DNA of 64,000 nucleotides. Source: Turnera subulata. Taxonomy: Eukaryota > Streptophyta > Magnoliopsida > Malpighiales > Passifloraceae. Under the pieces are notes generated by a model that made no database searches, was not told the origin of the DNA, and saw only the letters and a program-made list of their open reading frames with translations. Shown here piece after piece: positions 9,499-21,900 of the stretch. Positions within the stretch are counted from its first letter, which is position 1, and each line of letters starts with the position of its first letter. Both the position numbers and the translations under genes were made by a program. The stretch is from the NCBI GenBank assembly GCA_028386065.3, contig JAKUCV010004279.1, forward strand, positions 1-64,000. The letters are read 5' to 3'.

Positions 9499-12400
9499 AT
9501 GATGGGAGGTAACAGTAAGATCTCCGCGACGCTCTTTTTGTGTCTTCTCTTCATCTCCTCCGCCCACTCGTTCTATCTACCGGGTGTCGCTCCTCGTGAC
9601 TTCCAAAAGGTTTAAGCTCTGCTCCTCTCCCTCTCTCTCTCCCTCGCACCGTGACTATGACCCATCGTTCATTTGGAAGTTTTTTTTGGCTGTTTTCGCT
9701 TCTGGGTTTTGTTGTTTATGTAGTTTTAGTATGTGGGTGTGCTTCTGTTTGGACCGAGAGAGTTGGATCTAGGGTTTTGATCTGTTTCTTCTTGTTTCTG
9801 TTTCTTTTTTAGATCCGTGGGGTTTTGGGTTTTGGTGATTTTTGTGCTTTTGCTGTTGTTGTGGGTCTCCATTTGGCTTGCGAGTATCTGATCAGTTGAT
9901 GTGAGTTCTCTGGCGAGTTTATTGTCATTCTATGCGAAAGGGAAAAAAGGACTATTGCATGCACTGCAGTGATTGTTTTATGTTGTGCTATCTATATGCC
10001 TGAGATAGAGTTAAAATTAAAATTTTAAATTGGAGTATGAAATCGAGGGGAGCTGGAGTTAGTGATTAGTAAATGTTGATGATGGTATTTGAGCTGCTAG
10101 TAAGCAGGCTTGAAGGTTTCTTTATAGATGTTGTTTGTCCTGCAACATGATTCACTGTATTCGTGCAATCTATGGCATGCATGAAATGGCGTTTTGCAAA
10201 CAAGTATGGTATCCTTGGGTGAAATGCTCGTAAGAAGAGCCTTGGTTTGTGCTTTAGTAGGCTGTGAGCAAGATTGTTTTAGAGTAGGAAAACTGTTCGA
10301 TCTCATTCATGTTCTGTTTCTTTTTGCTTCTTCTGGCCAGGGTGATGTCCTCTCTGTCAAAGTTAACAAATTGTCATCTACGAAGACACAACTTCCATAT
10401 GACTACTACTACTTAAAGTATTGCAAGCCAAAGAAGATTGTGAACAACGCTGAAAATTTGGGTGAGGTTCTTCGAGGAGACCGCATCGAGAACTCCGTGT
10501 ATACTGTATGCAGCTGTCAGCTCGCCCCCCTTTTTTTTTTCCTTATCTTAGATAGTTATTGGCTGACTAACTGAAGTGGTATTTGTATCGTTCTTGTTAC
10601 TGTTGACGCTTCCAGTTCAAAATGATGACGGAGGAGCCATGCAAAATAGCTTGTAAAATGCCACTTGATGCTGAAGCTGCAAAAAATTTCAAGGAGAAAA
10701 TTGATGATGAATATAGGGTCAACATGTAAGTTGCCTACAGGCTCATCATTTGTTTCTTTTTTTCATAGTTATGTTTGCAGTATCTGTAGCTTTATGCTCT
10801 CAGAGTGCATGGCCTTTCTATGATTTTCTTGTTTTCTGTAGGATTATTTTGTAGCTCTCTGTTGTATGCCATTTTCCATTTTGTTTGTCAATTTATGCTT
10901 ATGCAGTTATTGATTGTGCAGGATCTTAGATAACCTTCCAGTTGCTGTTCTTAGACAAAGGAGGGATGGCAGTCAGTCCACAACCTATGAACATGGTTTC
11001 CGTGTTGGGTTCAAAGGAAATTATGCAGGGGTATGATGTAGAATTTTTTTTTCTACCATGATTATGTACTTATGTTTATGTTTATTGAAGCATTTGTTTG
11101 TTGAACAGAGTAAAGAGGAGAAGTACTTCATCAATAACCACTTGAGCTTTAGGGTTATGTACCACAAGGATACTGAGGCAGAAACTGCTCGAATTGTTGG
11201 GTTTGAGGTTACTCCAAACAGGTTTTGTACTGTCTCTTTATGCTTCTTTTGTTTTCAATTGATTGCTTCAAGCTGTTGAGAATATGGGAAGAGGAGCATT
11301 AGTGAATATATAATTACGGAAGTACTGAAACTTTATGCTTAGCTGAGCATGCATGCATGAAGCTTGCTTCTCCTGCTCATAGCCATTTTGATAGGTAATC
11401 TTTATTAATTAAGTTTCCTTAAGGAGTGTTATAAGGTGTAAGAGATTATTATTGCAACCTTATTTACTTGTTATTTATGTGTATCTGGCTTGTTTACAAT
11501 TGACATTCTTATAATAATTATATTATGATCACCTTTTTTTCAGAGAAGTTGCTTATGGTTTTCCATTCATGCTAGAATTGTAACATGCTTGTTGGTTCCA
11601 CTTTTTCTGTTGCATATCGCTCTAGTTGATTTTTATTGTTTTCTCATTCAATGTATGCAAACAGTATTAATCACGAGTACAAGGAATGGGATGAGAATGA
11701 TCCTCAGGTAACAACGTGCAACAAAGACAGCAAAAAGTTAATCCAAGGTAGCACTGTTCCACAAGAAGTTGATGCGGGAAAAGATGTTGTGTTCACTTAT
11801 GATGTTACCTTCAAGGTTATTTGCCAGCAACTCTTTGTTCTTTTTCTACTAGTGTGATTTTTGCTTTACAAGTTTCCTTAATCTTTGGCCTTCTTGCAGG
11901 AAAGTGACATTAAATGGGCATCTCGTTGGGACACGTACCTCCTCATGAATGATGATCAGATCCACTGGTTCTCTATCATAAACTCACTGATGATTGTCCT
12001 GTTCCTTTCTGGCATGGTGGCCATGATCATGATGAGAACCCTTTATAGAGATATTGCAAATTATAATCAGTTGGAAACCCAAGACGAGGCACAGGAGGAA
12101 ACAGGCTGGAAACTTGTCCATGGAGACGTATTTAGGGCACCTGTCAATGCTGGGTTACTCTCAGTTTATGTCGGTACCGGTGTCCAACTCTTTGCAATGA
12201 CTCTTGTGACAATGATTTTTGCGTTGCTGGGTTTCTTATCTCCTTCCAACAGAGGTGGCCTCATGACTGCCATGGTTTTCTTGTGGGTATTTATGGGCAT
12301 ATTAGCTGGTTATTCTTCAGCCCGTTTGTACAAAATGTTCAAAGGCACGGAGTGGAAGAGGAATACCCTGAAAACTGCGTTCATGTTTCCTGGTATTCTT

Positions 12401-13057
12401 TTTGCCATCTTCTTTGTTCTTAATACTCTAATTTGGGGGGAGCAATCCTCAGGGGCTGTGCCTTTTGGGACAATGTTTGCTCTTGTTTGCTTATGGTTTG
12501 GTATTTCTGTCCCCTTGGTCTTTGTGGGAAGTTACTTGGGTTTCAAAAAGGCTGCTATTGAAGACCCTGTTAAGACCAACAAAATTCCTAGGCAAGTACC
12601 TGAACAGGCTTGGTACATGCAACCAGTCTTCTCTATACTCATTGGTGGCATTCTTCCATTTGGTGCTGTTTTTATTGAGCTCTTCTTCATCCTGACATCA
12701 ATTTGGTTGAACCAGTTCTACTACATCTTTGGCTTCCTCTTCATAGTGTTTGTTATACTTCTGATCACTTGTGCGGAGATCACGATCGTGCTTTGCTATT
12801 TCCAGTTATGTAGTGAAGACTACCACTGGTGGTGGAGATCCTATCTGACGGCTGGCTCCTCTGCTTTATACCTTTTCCTATACTCTGTTTTCTACTTTTT
12901 CACCAAGTTGGAAATCACAAAGTTGGTTTCGGGCATCCTCTACTTCGGGTACATGGTAATTATCTCGTATGCTTTCTTTGTGTTGACGGGAACGATTGGG
13001 TTCTATGCATGCTTCTGGTTTGTCCGAAAGATCTACTCCTCAGTCAAAATTGATTGA
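9499..13057 (+). CDS. TMN7: Transmembrane 9 superfamily (TMN/EMP70) protein
   Basis: Seven exons: 9499-9609, 10341-10505, 10616-10725, 10922-11030, 11109-11221, 11665-11815, 11900-13057. All introns are GT-AG and in phase, giving 638 residues, the normal family length. Residues 1-24 form a signal peptide (SSAHS before FYLPG). Residues ~25-270 are the lumenal EMP70 domain, containing the FYLPGVAP start, EEPCKIACK and GFEVTP words. The last exon encodes nine membrane spans. The C-terminus KIYSSVKID carries the KXD/E Golgi-retention motif of plant TMN proteins. Family members sit in Golgi and endosomal membranes and help membrane-protein traffic and cell adhesion. The closest plant subgroup by length and position seems to be TMN5-7, but I cannot separate TMN6 from TMN7. 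Confidence 0.93.
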
Positions 13058-14309
13058 TCTGGATACTTAAGTGGGGAACAAGGACTATCGGCTTCTGGTC
13101 TCTGAAGAAGTGAATCTCAACTCTGAAGGGTCTGGATTTTGTTAGCATTTCTTGGCCAGTGCTTTATACCGATTATGCTAGGAAGATTTTGAGAGCCTGG
13201 TCTAGCCAGAAGCTTTTCTTTTGTCGACAGTTGAGTAGTGTTTGGAATAGTAATTCCCTCACGCTTGTGAAAATATATAGACTATTTTAGTGCATGCATG
13301 ACGTTTTCAGCAGTGGGCTAAATGTGACTACCGTGTAACAGAATGCCACTTCACTTTGAGCTAATCATTCATCTTTTTTAATGCTTTGTTCATTAGATTT
13401 CCGTTTATTTAAGGCATATTTAGCATCTGGACGTCAGTTAGACGGGCAATAAAGAATACTACCCCCAGAAATTTCATTTGCCTGCTCCACTCTAAAATTG
13501 CAATTAAAATTTGGCTTGCGTCAGAGTACTTGAGTTCTAGATTTGAATTGTGATTAGATTTTTGGCTCGAATAAATAGTGGATGCAGGTCGCAACTCACA
13601 AGTTCGATTATTCAAAAAGTGGATTTGCATTGGATCTTGTTATCGGTAATTACTATCAGTATCCAAATAGCAGGTAAATTTTGGATATAATACGATGCAA
13701 GGCTCTGTCAACTCGATTTCAATTTTCAAGAGGCAGTAAGCAATGAGGAAATTGCTGCATATTAACTAAATTGGCTAAACAGTCGCCTATTATATAAATC
13801 ATTCTAGTAGATATGGCCGCAGAAGCTATTCAGATATCAAGGATGAAAAGGCTTTATCTCCAACGGAGCCCCGTTCTCCCGAGAATTCGCATTGATTAAA
13901 GTTTTGAACTTTAAGCAAGTTCTGGATAAATTTTATTGGGTCAATTCTAGATTATGCACGACAGAACACGTTCATTTTAATGCGCGGCACATAAATTGGT
14001 CTTTTTCGCCAAAAAAAGAAAAAAAAAGGATGAGTAAAGCAAAGGGTAAGAGGAAAAAGAAAACATAGGTTAAAATCCTAATTCCACATAGCTCATTGCA
14101 TGAAGAACAATCACTGTATGCTAAAATCTGTTGAGAACCAAAATTTGAGAACAATCAGAATCAGGATTAGCAAACTTCCCTGTGACAATCAAGAAATATG
14201 CATAGTTTTCATCACAGGTAGCAAAAAAATCCTGCGACTGGTGGGTAGGATATACATTCTACAGAAATGAAAATCCAGTGAGCACAGTCAGCAAAAAAGT
14301 CAAGCAGCA
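13058..14309. other. Convergent 3' flanks of the TMN gene and the 14310 gene
   Basis: Holds the 3' UTRs of two genes that face each other. I see no other gene. A GTCTTTTTCGCC plus A-rich tract near 14001-14030 resembles a retroposon tail but has no recognisable body. Confidence 0.45.
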
Positions 14310-17068
14310 TCAGCTTGAGCATGTCCGCGATTTCCCATGTTTCTGCCTGTATATGGTAATGGAGAATGGAGTTAGCAATAGAGACCCGAAATAGACATTG
14401 AACAATTAGCACAGCGAATTTGATACTGTTGCTAACTTACCAAAATGCATCCTTTTTTTCCTGTGCCAAGAGCTCCTCAAAGGATATATCAGAAAATTCT
14501 GTATCTTTTTTACTCTCTAGCAGCTCTCCCGACTTGGCCTTTAATTCAGCGCAGTCACTGATTTCAAGAATCTAATGAAAGGTGGAAACTCAAGTCAGAA
14601 AACTTAGACTGTCTGATTTCCTTTTATGAGACATTGTTTGTATTAAAAGTTTGATCATGCTGTTCCACTTACAGAAGGTTAGTTTATATGTTTCTGAGTT
14701 TCTCATGTTGGGGACATTAATAGAGTAGAGAAAGAAAGAGACAACATCTAAATTTTTGTAAATGGTTCAAGTTAGAATTTCAGTATCAATTTGTTGTTTT
14801 CCAATAAATGTATTCCAAAACAATTTCGTCATCTGAAGTTGGAGCAGCAGAACGTTTTTACAGTCTCAACGTTCTAATACAAGGACTCGATGTTTACCTG
14901 CTTGTATGCCGGTGAGAGCTTAAGTTGTTCTTGTAGCCAATTGTAAACAAACGCATCCTCCTCTAATCTCTTTTGCTCTAGTTCTAGCTTGTATATCTGA
15001 AGACAGAAAAGCATTAATACAAAGCCAAGTAGTTGGCATCCTTTAATTCGTTAAACAATCCAGAGTCACCAAAATTAACTCATTGCTCACCTGCTGACGG
15101 TAACGATCAACGGAAGACCTGTCTGCCTTCAACAGAAGAACCTTTGTTATTGTGAACTTACGTTTGATTACCTCAGATCTGAATTTAAAAGCAAAATATT
15201 TTGCGATTAGTGATACATGTGGGCAAGATGCAAGTAGGCAACACTATTCTGTATAAAGGTCAATTCAACCTAACATCTTTTTGCTTCAATGACAAAAATT
15301 CTGGTCACATCATTCTTTAAAAGGACCATACTGATACTGTTAGCTGTCCCAAAAGTAGGAAAAGAATAAACAATTTCAACCATAACTTAACGCGTCAGGC
15401 AATCATAGAAGAGATCAATTGTTTCCAGCCATTTTGTTATGGCAGAAGTCAACCATTTGCCATAAATATTGTGCAAGCTAAGCAGTCAACTTTTAAACCA
15501 GTTTGAAGAAACAAATTCCCAGGGAACTTGAATCTCCTAAGGCTCATCATGTCACCCAAAACAAGCCAACTTTTTGAAAAATGCATTTCTGGCAAATATA
15601 ATCAAACAAGCCACTAGGCAGCTACCACTAACAGAGAAAAATACAAATTGCTCAGCTGCAAACCACTGTATAAGCCATATAAATTTCATTCGATGCCTCT
15701 TCCCTGAATTTATTACAACATAGAACTATCGATAACCCATTGACTGCTGAAACTTATTGGTTTTAAGTAGCTCTCAGAACTTGAACCTCCACACAGAGCA
15801 AGGCTAGTACCAATGCAGTGGAAGGATCTAAAATATCTATTCCAACAGCCAAGCATGAGTATCCTGTGTGGTTTGGAGCTCTACCAAAAAAGAAGAGAAG
15901 AAAAACGAGGTCACAACAACAAACGCATCAGCAATTGTCAACTTTTGCGGCCGTGGTCATAACCTACTACCACATTGAGGATAATGATTGCACTTTCCTC
16001 TTTTTTACCTTTATTCTCACAACTCTAACAGATCAAACTATGCTGCAATAACAATCTCCATAAAAAAAAGTGCACGCCTAGGGCCCTAACCAAGGAATAA
16101 GCAAAGAACTCCCTCACGGAAGACACAATGCAAGTGCCTTCCCAACTTTCCTTTTCCCTATAATGCAAGGAAATTTCCACACATAGTGAAACGAAAGAGA
16201 AACAAAAGCATCCCGAATTTTCCCTTCTTATCGATTAGATAGATATTATTTAAAATTAACATCATGAGCCAACTCGAAACAGTAAATATCCATACAAAAA
16301 AAAAAAACAAGTACCACTGAAATAATAATGAAAAAAACTACCATTAATAACAACAACCCACTCAAACGTTAAGAAATCTGAAATTTCCAGGGCAGGGAGT
16401 GTAAGATGAAAAACCTGAGTAAGTGTCAATCCCTTGCTTTCATTGCACTTCACAAGCTGATCATACTGTTGCTTGATTTTCCTCTGAGTAGCACTACTCG
16501 TTGAGGTAAACGGATAACGACACACCAAATCCGGCTTGACCCGGTCCCCTTCCAAACCCGACCCGCCACGCTCTCCTCTCTCCCCATTATCCTTCTCTCC
16601 GCCGCCGCCGCCGCCACCGACATTTTCTTCTTCACCCTTCAAGCTCAGTCTTTTCTTCTTGCCCTTCTTCTTCTTCTTCTTCACCACCCTCAAGGAATCC
16701 CCTCCGCCGGCGGACCCGTCTCTCACACCGTCGACACCGCCCGACCCGGCACCGTCGGGGCCATTTCCGAACAGAGTCTTCCAATTGGGAGAATCAGAGG
16801 GGAGGATGTCGAGGAGGAGCGAACGGGTCAAGTGGGTCGGGTCATCTAGGCCGCCGCCGCCAGTGTTGTTAGCTCCTCCTCCACCATTGATTAGTTTCGA
16901 CAAATGCTGGGTTATAACAGACGGGTCGGGTACTGCGGGCTGTTGTTCTTGTTGTCTTTTATTAAGCTGGAAGAAGTTTTTGGCGAGGAAGAAGAGACAG
17001 AGAGAGAAGGAAAGAGTTAAGGCAAAGAAGAAGGAAGAGAGGAAAGCGAGAGAAGAATAAGAAAACAT
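14310..17068 (-). CDS. Uncharacterised plant membrane-anchored Lys/Gly-rich protein
   Basis: Five exons on the minus strand: 17068-16415, 15171-15091, 14996-14898, 14571-14441, 14346-14310. Together they give 333 residues. The N-terminus (residues ~5-32) is one strongly hydrophobic segment, a probable signal anchor. Residues ~60-185 are low complexity: Gly/Asn, then a basic block of K and KKR, then Gly/Glu. The conserved-looking part begins at CRYPFTS and continues through YDQLVKCNESKGLTLTQ. It is followed by small exons encoding helical, charged sequence (ADRSSVDRYRQQIYKLELEQ, then LEEDAFVYNWLQEQL) and ends KKDAFWQKHGKSRTCSS. The acceptor of exon 2 is chosen because the other AG runs into a stop. 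I do not recognise a named domain. The function is unknown. Adjacent genes face it head-on and away. Confidence 0.75.
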
Positions 17069-18952
17069 TGGGTGGTGTTTTGTTGGTTTAAGGTTGTTGT
17101 AGGAGATTTGAGTGAACTGAACAAATATAAAAGATTGAAACTTTCTATGTAGTTTAGAGAGATGAGATTTTGATGAAGTTAAGGCTTATCACCGCCGCCA
17201 TTGAAACGCGTCATCAGATTATGCAAGGTAAAAGAAACGTACACACAGGAAACAAAAGATTAGATTTTGTGCACTTTTTTTTTTTTTGAATTTTACTGAC
17301 ATATATATTTGCACTGTTATTTTTTAACCCTTTTTAAGTGAGAATGGTTTGTGTGTGATATATATTCTTAATCCTAGGAAGCCGCTAATGTTTTGTCATG
17401 TACTAGGTTGGTTCCATTTTGTGACTTCTCTTCAAATGTAGTAACAATGATGATGATAAAGATAAAAAATAACAACAAAAAAATATAAATCTGTTGTGGG
17501 GTGTTCTTTGGGCTTGATATCTGGCCTTTTATGGTTTAGACAAACTTGGATGGAAAAAAAAATTGTTCTTTGTCTATAAAGCTTACAAACTGGAGATTTT
17601 ATTCCGCCAATGCCAGTGAATCAGGCAATGTTTAATGGAATACAAGGCCCTACTTTGTTCTTTTATCAAATAATAAGGCCCTACTGAGATCTTCTGCGTA
17701 TTGTATTATTTGAACGAGGACTTACAGAAGTTTTTGGTAGGCTGTGTATACATGGAAAACTTTTCCAGATTTTAGTAGTAACTTTCTTTCCTTTAGTACT
17801 GAACTATTGACCATGATCTTGTGATTTAAGTGATTTAAATTCAAATATGTTGTCAATGGAGGGGTAAAGTAAAGTTGATTCTTATGAACAAAAAGGTTAG
17901 GAAAGTAAGAGAACAACAAACAAATTAGCATAATGAGCCTCATTTTCTTCTCTGCAGAGATTTTGAAGTTTAGGGTAATAAACGGGCAAACGGAGTGACC
18001 TTATTATCACTTTTAAATTTATCACGAGCCACATGTGTAGGTTATTTATTGTTTTACGAACATGGCGCGTCTTGAGCTTTATTTTTTGTAATGGAGACTT
18101 TGGCGTTAAGATTCCCTGTAGCCATGTGTAGATTATATATGTCACGTTCCACTGAGATCTTGACGCGTCAGCTGATAATGTAACAACCCGATAATACGGG
18201 GGGTGAACACTGGGCTGAGATAAGGGCTCCCTGGGCCGACTCATGACTAAACTGTAAAGTACATCTGGAATTGGGCTTTTATTTTACTGATAATAACCAA
18301 CGCCTGGGCTTGGCCCGCACGGAAATGGAGGCCCATTTCCTTGAGATAATGTGGTTTTTAAGGCCTGGGTCGAAAACAATGCATTCCTGGAAACACAATA
18401 CTCAAAAACATTGAAACAAGGAAACAAATATTTGAGGTTCAAAAATGGAACCTGAATAATCAACATAGTATTATTTTTCTCGCAAGGAACATAACAATGA
18501 AGAATTGCATTCCCATGAGTAGTTTACACAGACACAGAAAAAGAGATAGTATTAAATTACAGGAAACGAGAGGCTTTCCATAGTACATTTAGACTACTAC
18601 ACATCTGCACATGGACTCTGCTAGTTCTTTTTCATCTCAATGTGCAGCTACCAAATCCAGCCCTTTACTTATCTGCAGGACACAGACAATAAACTGGCTA
18701 ATATATATATATATATATACACCGCAAATCATTTTCTTAAAAAAGTAAAAGGCCTTTCAACCGGAAGGCGTGCTGCATATATCTGTACAACTTCACCCCG
18801 AATCGAAGGCCGGAACAAGAACTGGTGCTGGTCCATGAAGAGTAGGAGTTTAATATCTTCCTGAAAAATAATGTACTTGGGTTATGCTCAACTTGAGCAC
18901 AAGAAAAAACCAAAATGAGAATCTTTTATGTGCTTTGGTTATTTGCAGGTCA
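17069..18952. other. Spacer between the 17068 gene start and the beta-galactosidase 3' end
   Basis: The part next to 17068 should hold the promoter of the minus-strand gene, and the part next to 18953 the beta-galactosidase 3' UTR. An (AT)n microsatellite lies at 18701-18719. A GGGCT/GGCC-rich stretch at about 18215-18370 has no coding frame. No other gene is seen. Confidence 0.45.
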
Positions 18953-21900
18953 TCAGCTGCAAATGGCCTCCACGGCTAGCTTCTTCATCACACTGGGGCA
19001 TGGATCTCCCCCAAACATTTCAGGCGCTACAGTCACTGAGCATGAGTTCTGCCCAACACAGATCTGCAAGTATACAGGCAACCAAGAAAAGAGAACAATT
19101 GAGAGTATCAGTACATGGAGAATGGGATAACCAGTAGTACCACAAGTGTAGTTGACCACAAGATGCAACTTTCAATGTTCTTCGGTTTGATTGCTCGGTT
19201 CAGAAACATCAAGAAAAGAAAGCACTACATACCCTGTTAAAGGCATCATAAGAGTGGAAGGCATGGCAGCTTCCTTGCCTGTAGCTTCCACAAACTCCTT
19301 CTGGTGTTCCAAAGCTAGCAAACTTAATTGATGAGATTTTCTGACCAGGGCCACATGACAAATGAGCCTTAGGCCTCAGCGGTTTATCAACTTTACCAGA
19401 CGCTTGCATCAGATAATTCATCAAATTTGGTTGCCACTCGTAGATATCCGCACATACACTGTCTACCTCTCTTCTAACTAAAGAGATCCCATTAGGGTCT
19501 CCACCCCATTCTTCAAAAACAACCAGCAAGTTCCCTGCCGGGTGCAGCCACGAACGGGGGACATGATACCTGAAATATTATGATTCATTTGTTAGTCTTT
19601 TCATGGATGCCAACTATGCATCCAACATGACTATATGCACTTTCTTTCTTACCATCTTTGAGATGCCTCTCCACAATTGCTGGCACATTTCTTCTCATTG
19701 TATGTTCCCATATAACTACATTCACCACAAGTACCAGAGGCCTTATAAGCAGGCCAGTAACGTCCAACACTCTGTCCATTTATCCAGATTTGGCCTTTAC
19801 CCATGCTGCCCATGTCCAAAGCTAGTGGAGAATTACCAGCTGGAGCGTTGAAAGTAGTCTGGAAACAGAAAAAGGATGTTAATCTTACAGTTTAGCACAC
19901 TAGGGCAGAACTGCCTAAAGAGATATAAGATACTCACTTTATACCACATGAGTGGCTGCCTTTGGGACACTATAGCTCCCTGAGCCCACTCGACAGATGT
20001 ACTACCAGTGAGTGAATGAAGACTTAACGCTTCTCCTTTGAGACCAACCTGATAGGCAAAATCAAGTAACTCAATGATTCTCTATATACTGGAGAGATGA
20101 GACAGAGGATATAGGAATTGCCAGAAGAATAACCTTGTAGGACCACTTCTGCCAGGACAAGTCCCTTCGCCCTGCATTCAGACCATTCAATGTCACTGGG
20201 CCGAGAACACCAGCATTCCATGTCTCAAAGTGTGGACCAACATTCTGTTACAAAATCACAAGCAGCAGCCCGAATAGAGTTAGACAAGAACCTCCAATTC
20301 TGACTATCAATAAAGCATCATGTACTAAGCTGTGAATAGAGAAAGAGAACCAACCGGAAGGCCAACAGCAATGCTAAGAAGAGCAATCCTGTTTATGCCA
20401 GCTCTCAGCTTCACACCTTGACTAAAAGTCAGCTTCGGGAAGTCTAAACTTCCGTAAGCAGTCCCTGCTCAGGATTAAGACAATTTGTGCTTAGGAAATA
20501 TGGCATGACCAGGAAGCAAATAGACGAAACCAGTTATGTTAAACTTGGACATGAAAGCTGAAAATATCGGCCTACCTGATAGTTGACCATTGACGAAAAC
20601 ATGCAAGGCATGGCCAGCTGATAATACTGTGAGAACAGGATAACTTCCACCCCTCAAAAAGCGTTCGTTGGAATCAATGTGAACACTGGACACATAAAAA
20701 AAATGGTAAGAGCACTATAATTCTACCACCAGAACCTATTTTGATACATTTTCACAGGAACCAAATTCAGGAAAAGAATATGGACGAGTTAGGGAACTAC
20801 TTACTCTGTCATGTACCATAAATAATCTGACATATCCCTAGTTGTGTTTATCTGCTCCAGCAATCCAGTCATAGTAAATGTGTTGTCACCACTACTGAAG
20901 GCAGACTCTTCTGTATAAGCCTGCCAAGAGAATCCTCCATGCATAGGAGCACGAACCATCTTCATCTGTGCACTCTGAGCACCCACCTGAATTGGAATTT
21001 TGTTTCAAGCATCAAAATTTGTCCATCTAGCTATTGTAATGTAATGAAAACAACATAATCAAGGGAAGAATTAGTGTTTTCTGGCAGACTAACTATAACA
21101 ACAGAAGATCAAGTAAGATACTACAAAATGTAGAGGCTTTTTCACCATTCCCAAAAAAAAAAACTTACCCTTGCAGTGTTATAGACAGTATTCTTGCAGT
21201 CTGGAAGAATGCTAATGGACCAAGGAGGCAAGTTATAATGCTGATTGCCAAAAGCCACTTTTGCAAATGACCTCTGATTGTAATTTGCAAGGAATGCAGC
21301 ACAACCCCCGGCCTTATATTTGAATACGTGAGCCTGTATATTGATAACAAAACAAAGGGTTAAGGTTAACATTCATACTGACATGAAGAGAACAATGTTT
21401 TTCTTTGAAAGGGGGCGACTTTGACCTCTTGATAATTCCCAAGAGGCACAACATTTGGATTTCCATTTACTAAAGCTGGTTCACAAAGCTTTATTGCCCT
21501 ATGCAAATCTTTCAAATGGCCCCATTTAGGCTGTCTCAGTAGTCCTACATCAAGAAGAAAGGAATATGTTAGGTTGACGAAGACAATGCAAACAATCTAT
21601 GGCAAGGCATAATTTAAAGGGAAGCTTAGAAGTACTATTCAAGGAGATTTTTATAAATTTTATCTTATAGAGGGGAAGAAGACGAGTTTAAATAGCTTTT
21701 TTATTTCAAGAATAGTTACTAGATTAACATTGTACTGATCAAATAAATAAAAGAACCAATGGTAATGACTATCATTAGTTCATTGACAAATCCCTAACCA
21801 ACGAAGTCTTGTTTTAACGAAGCAGAGGACCCACAATATCATGGAATATGTAACATCCAAAACTTTTTCAATTGGGGTTAAGAGTCTTTGAGCCATCAAA

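Noticed and set aside
16536..17060. 174-codon Pro/Ser-rich plus-strand frame
   Set aside because: Antisense of the Gly/Lys-rich exon 1 of the 14310-17068 gene. Its composition mirrors that exon and no splice or start context supports it.
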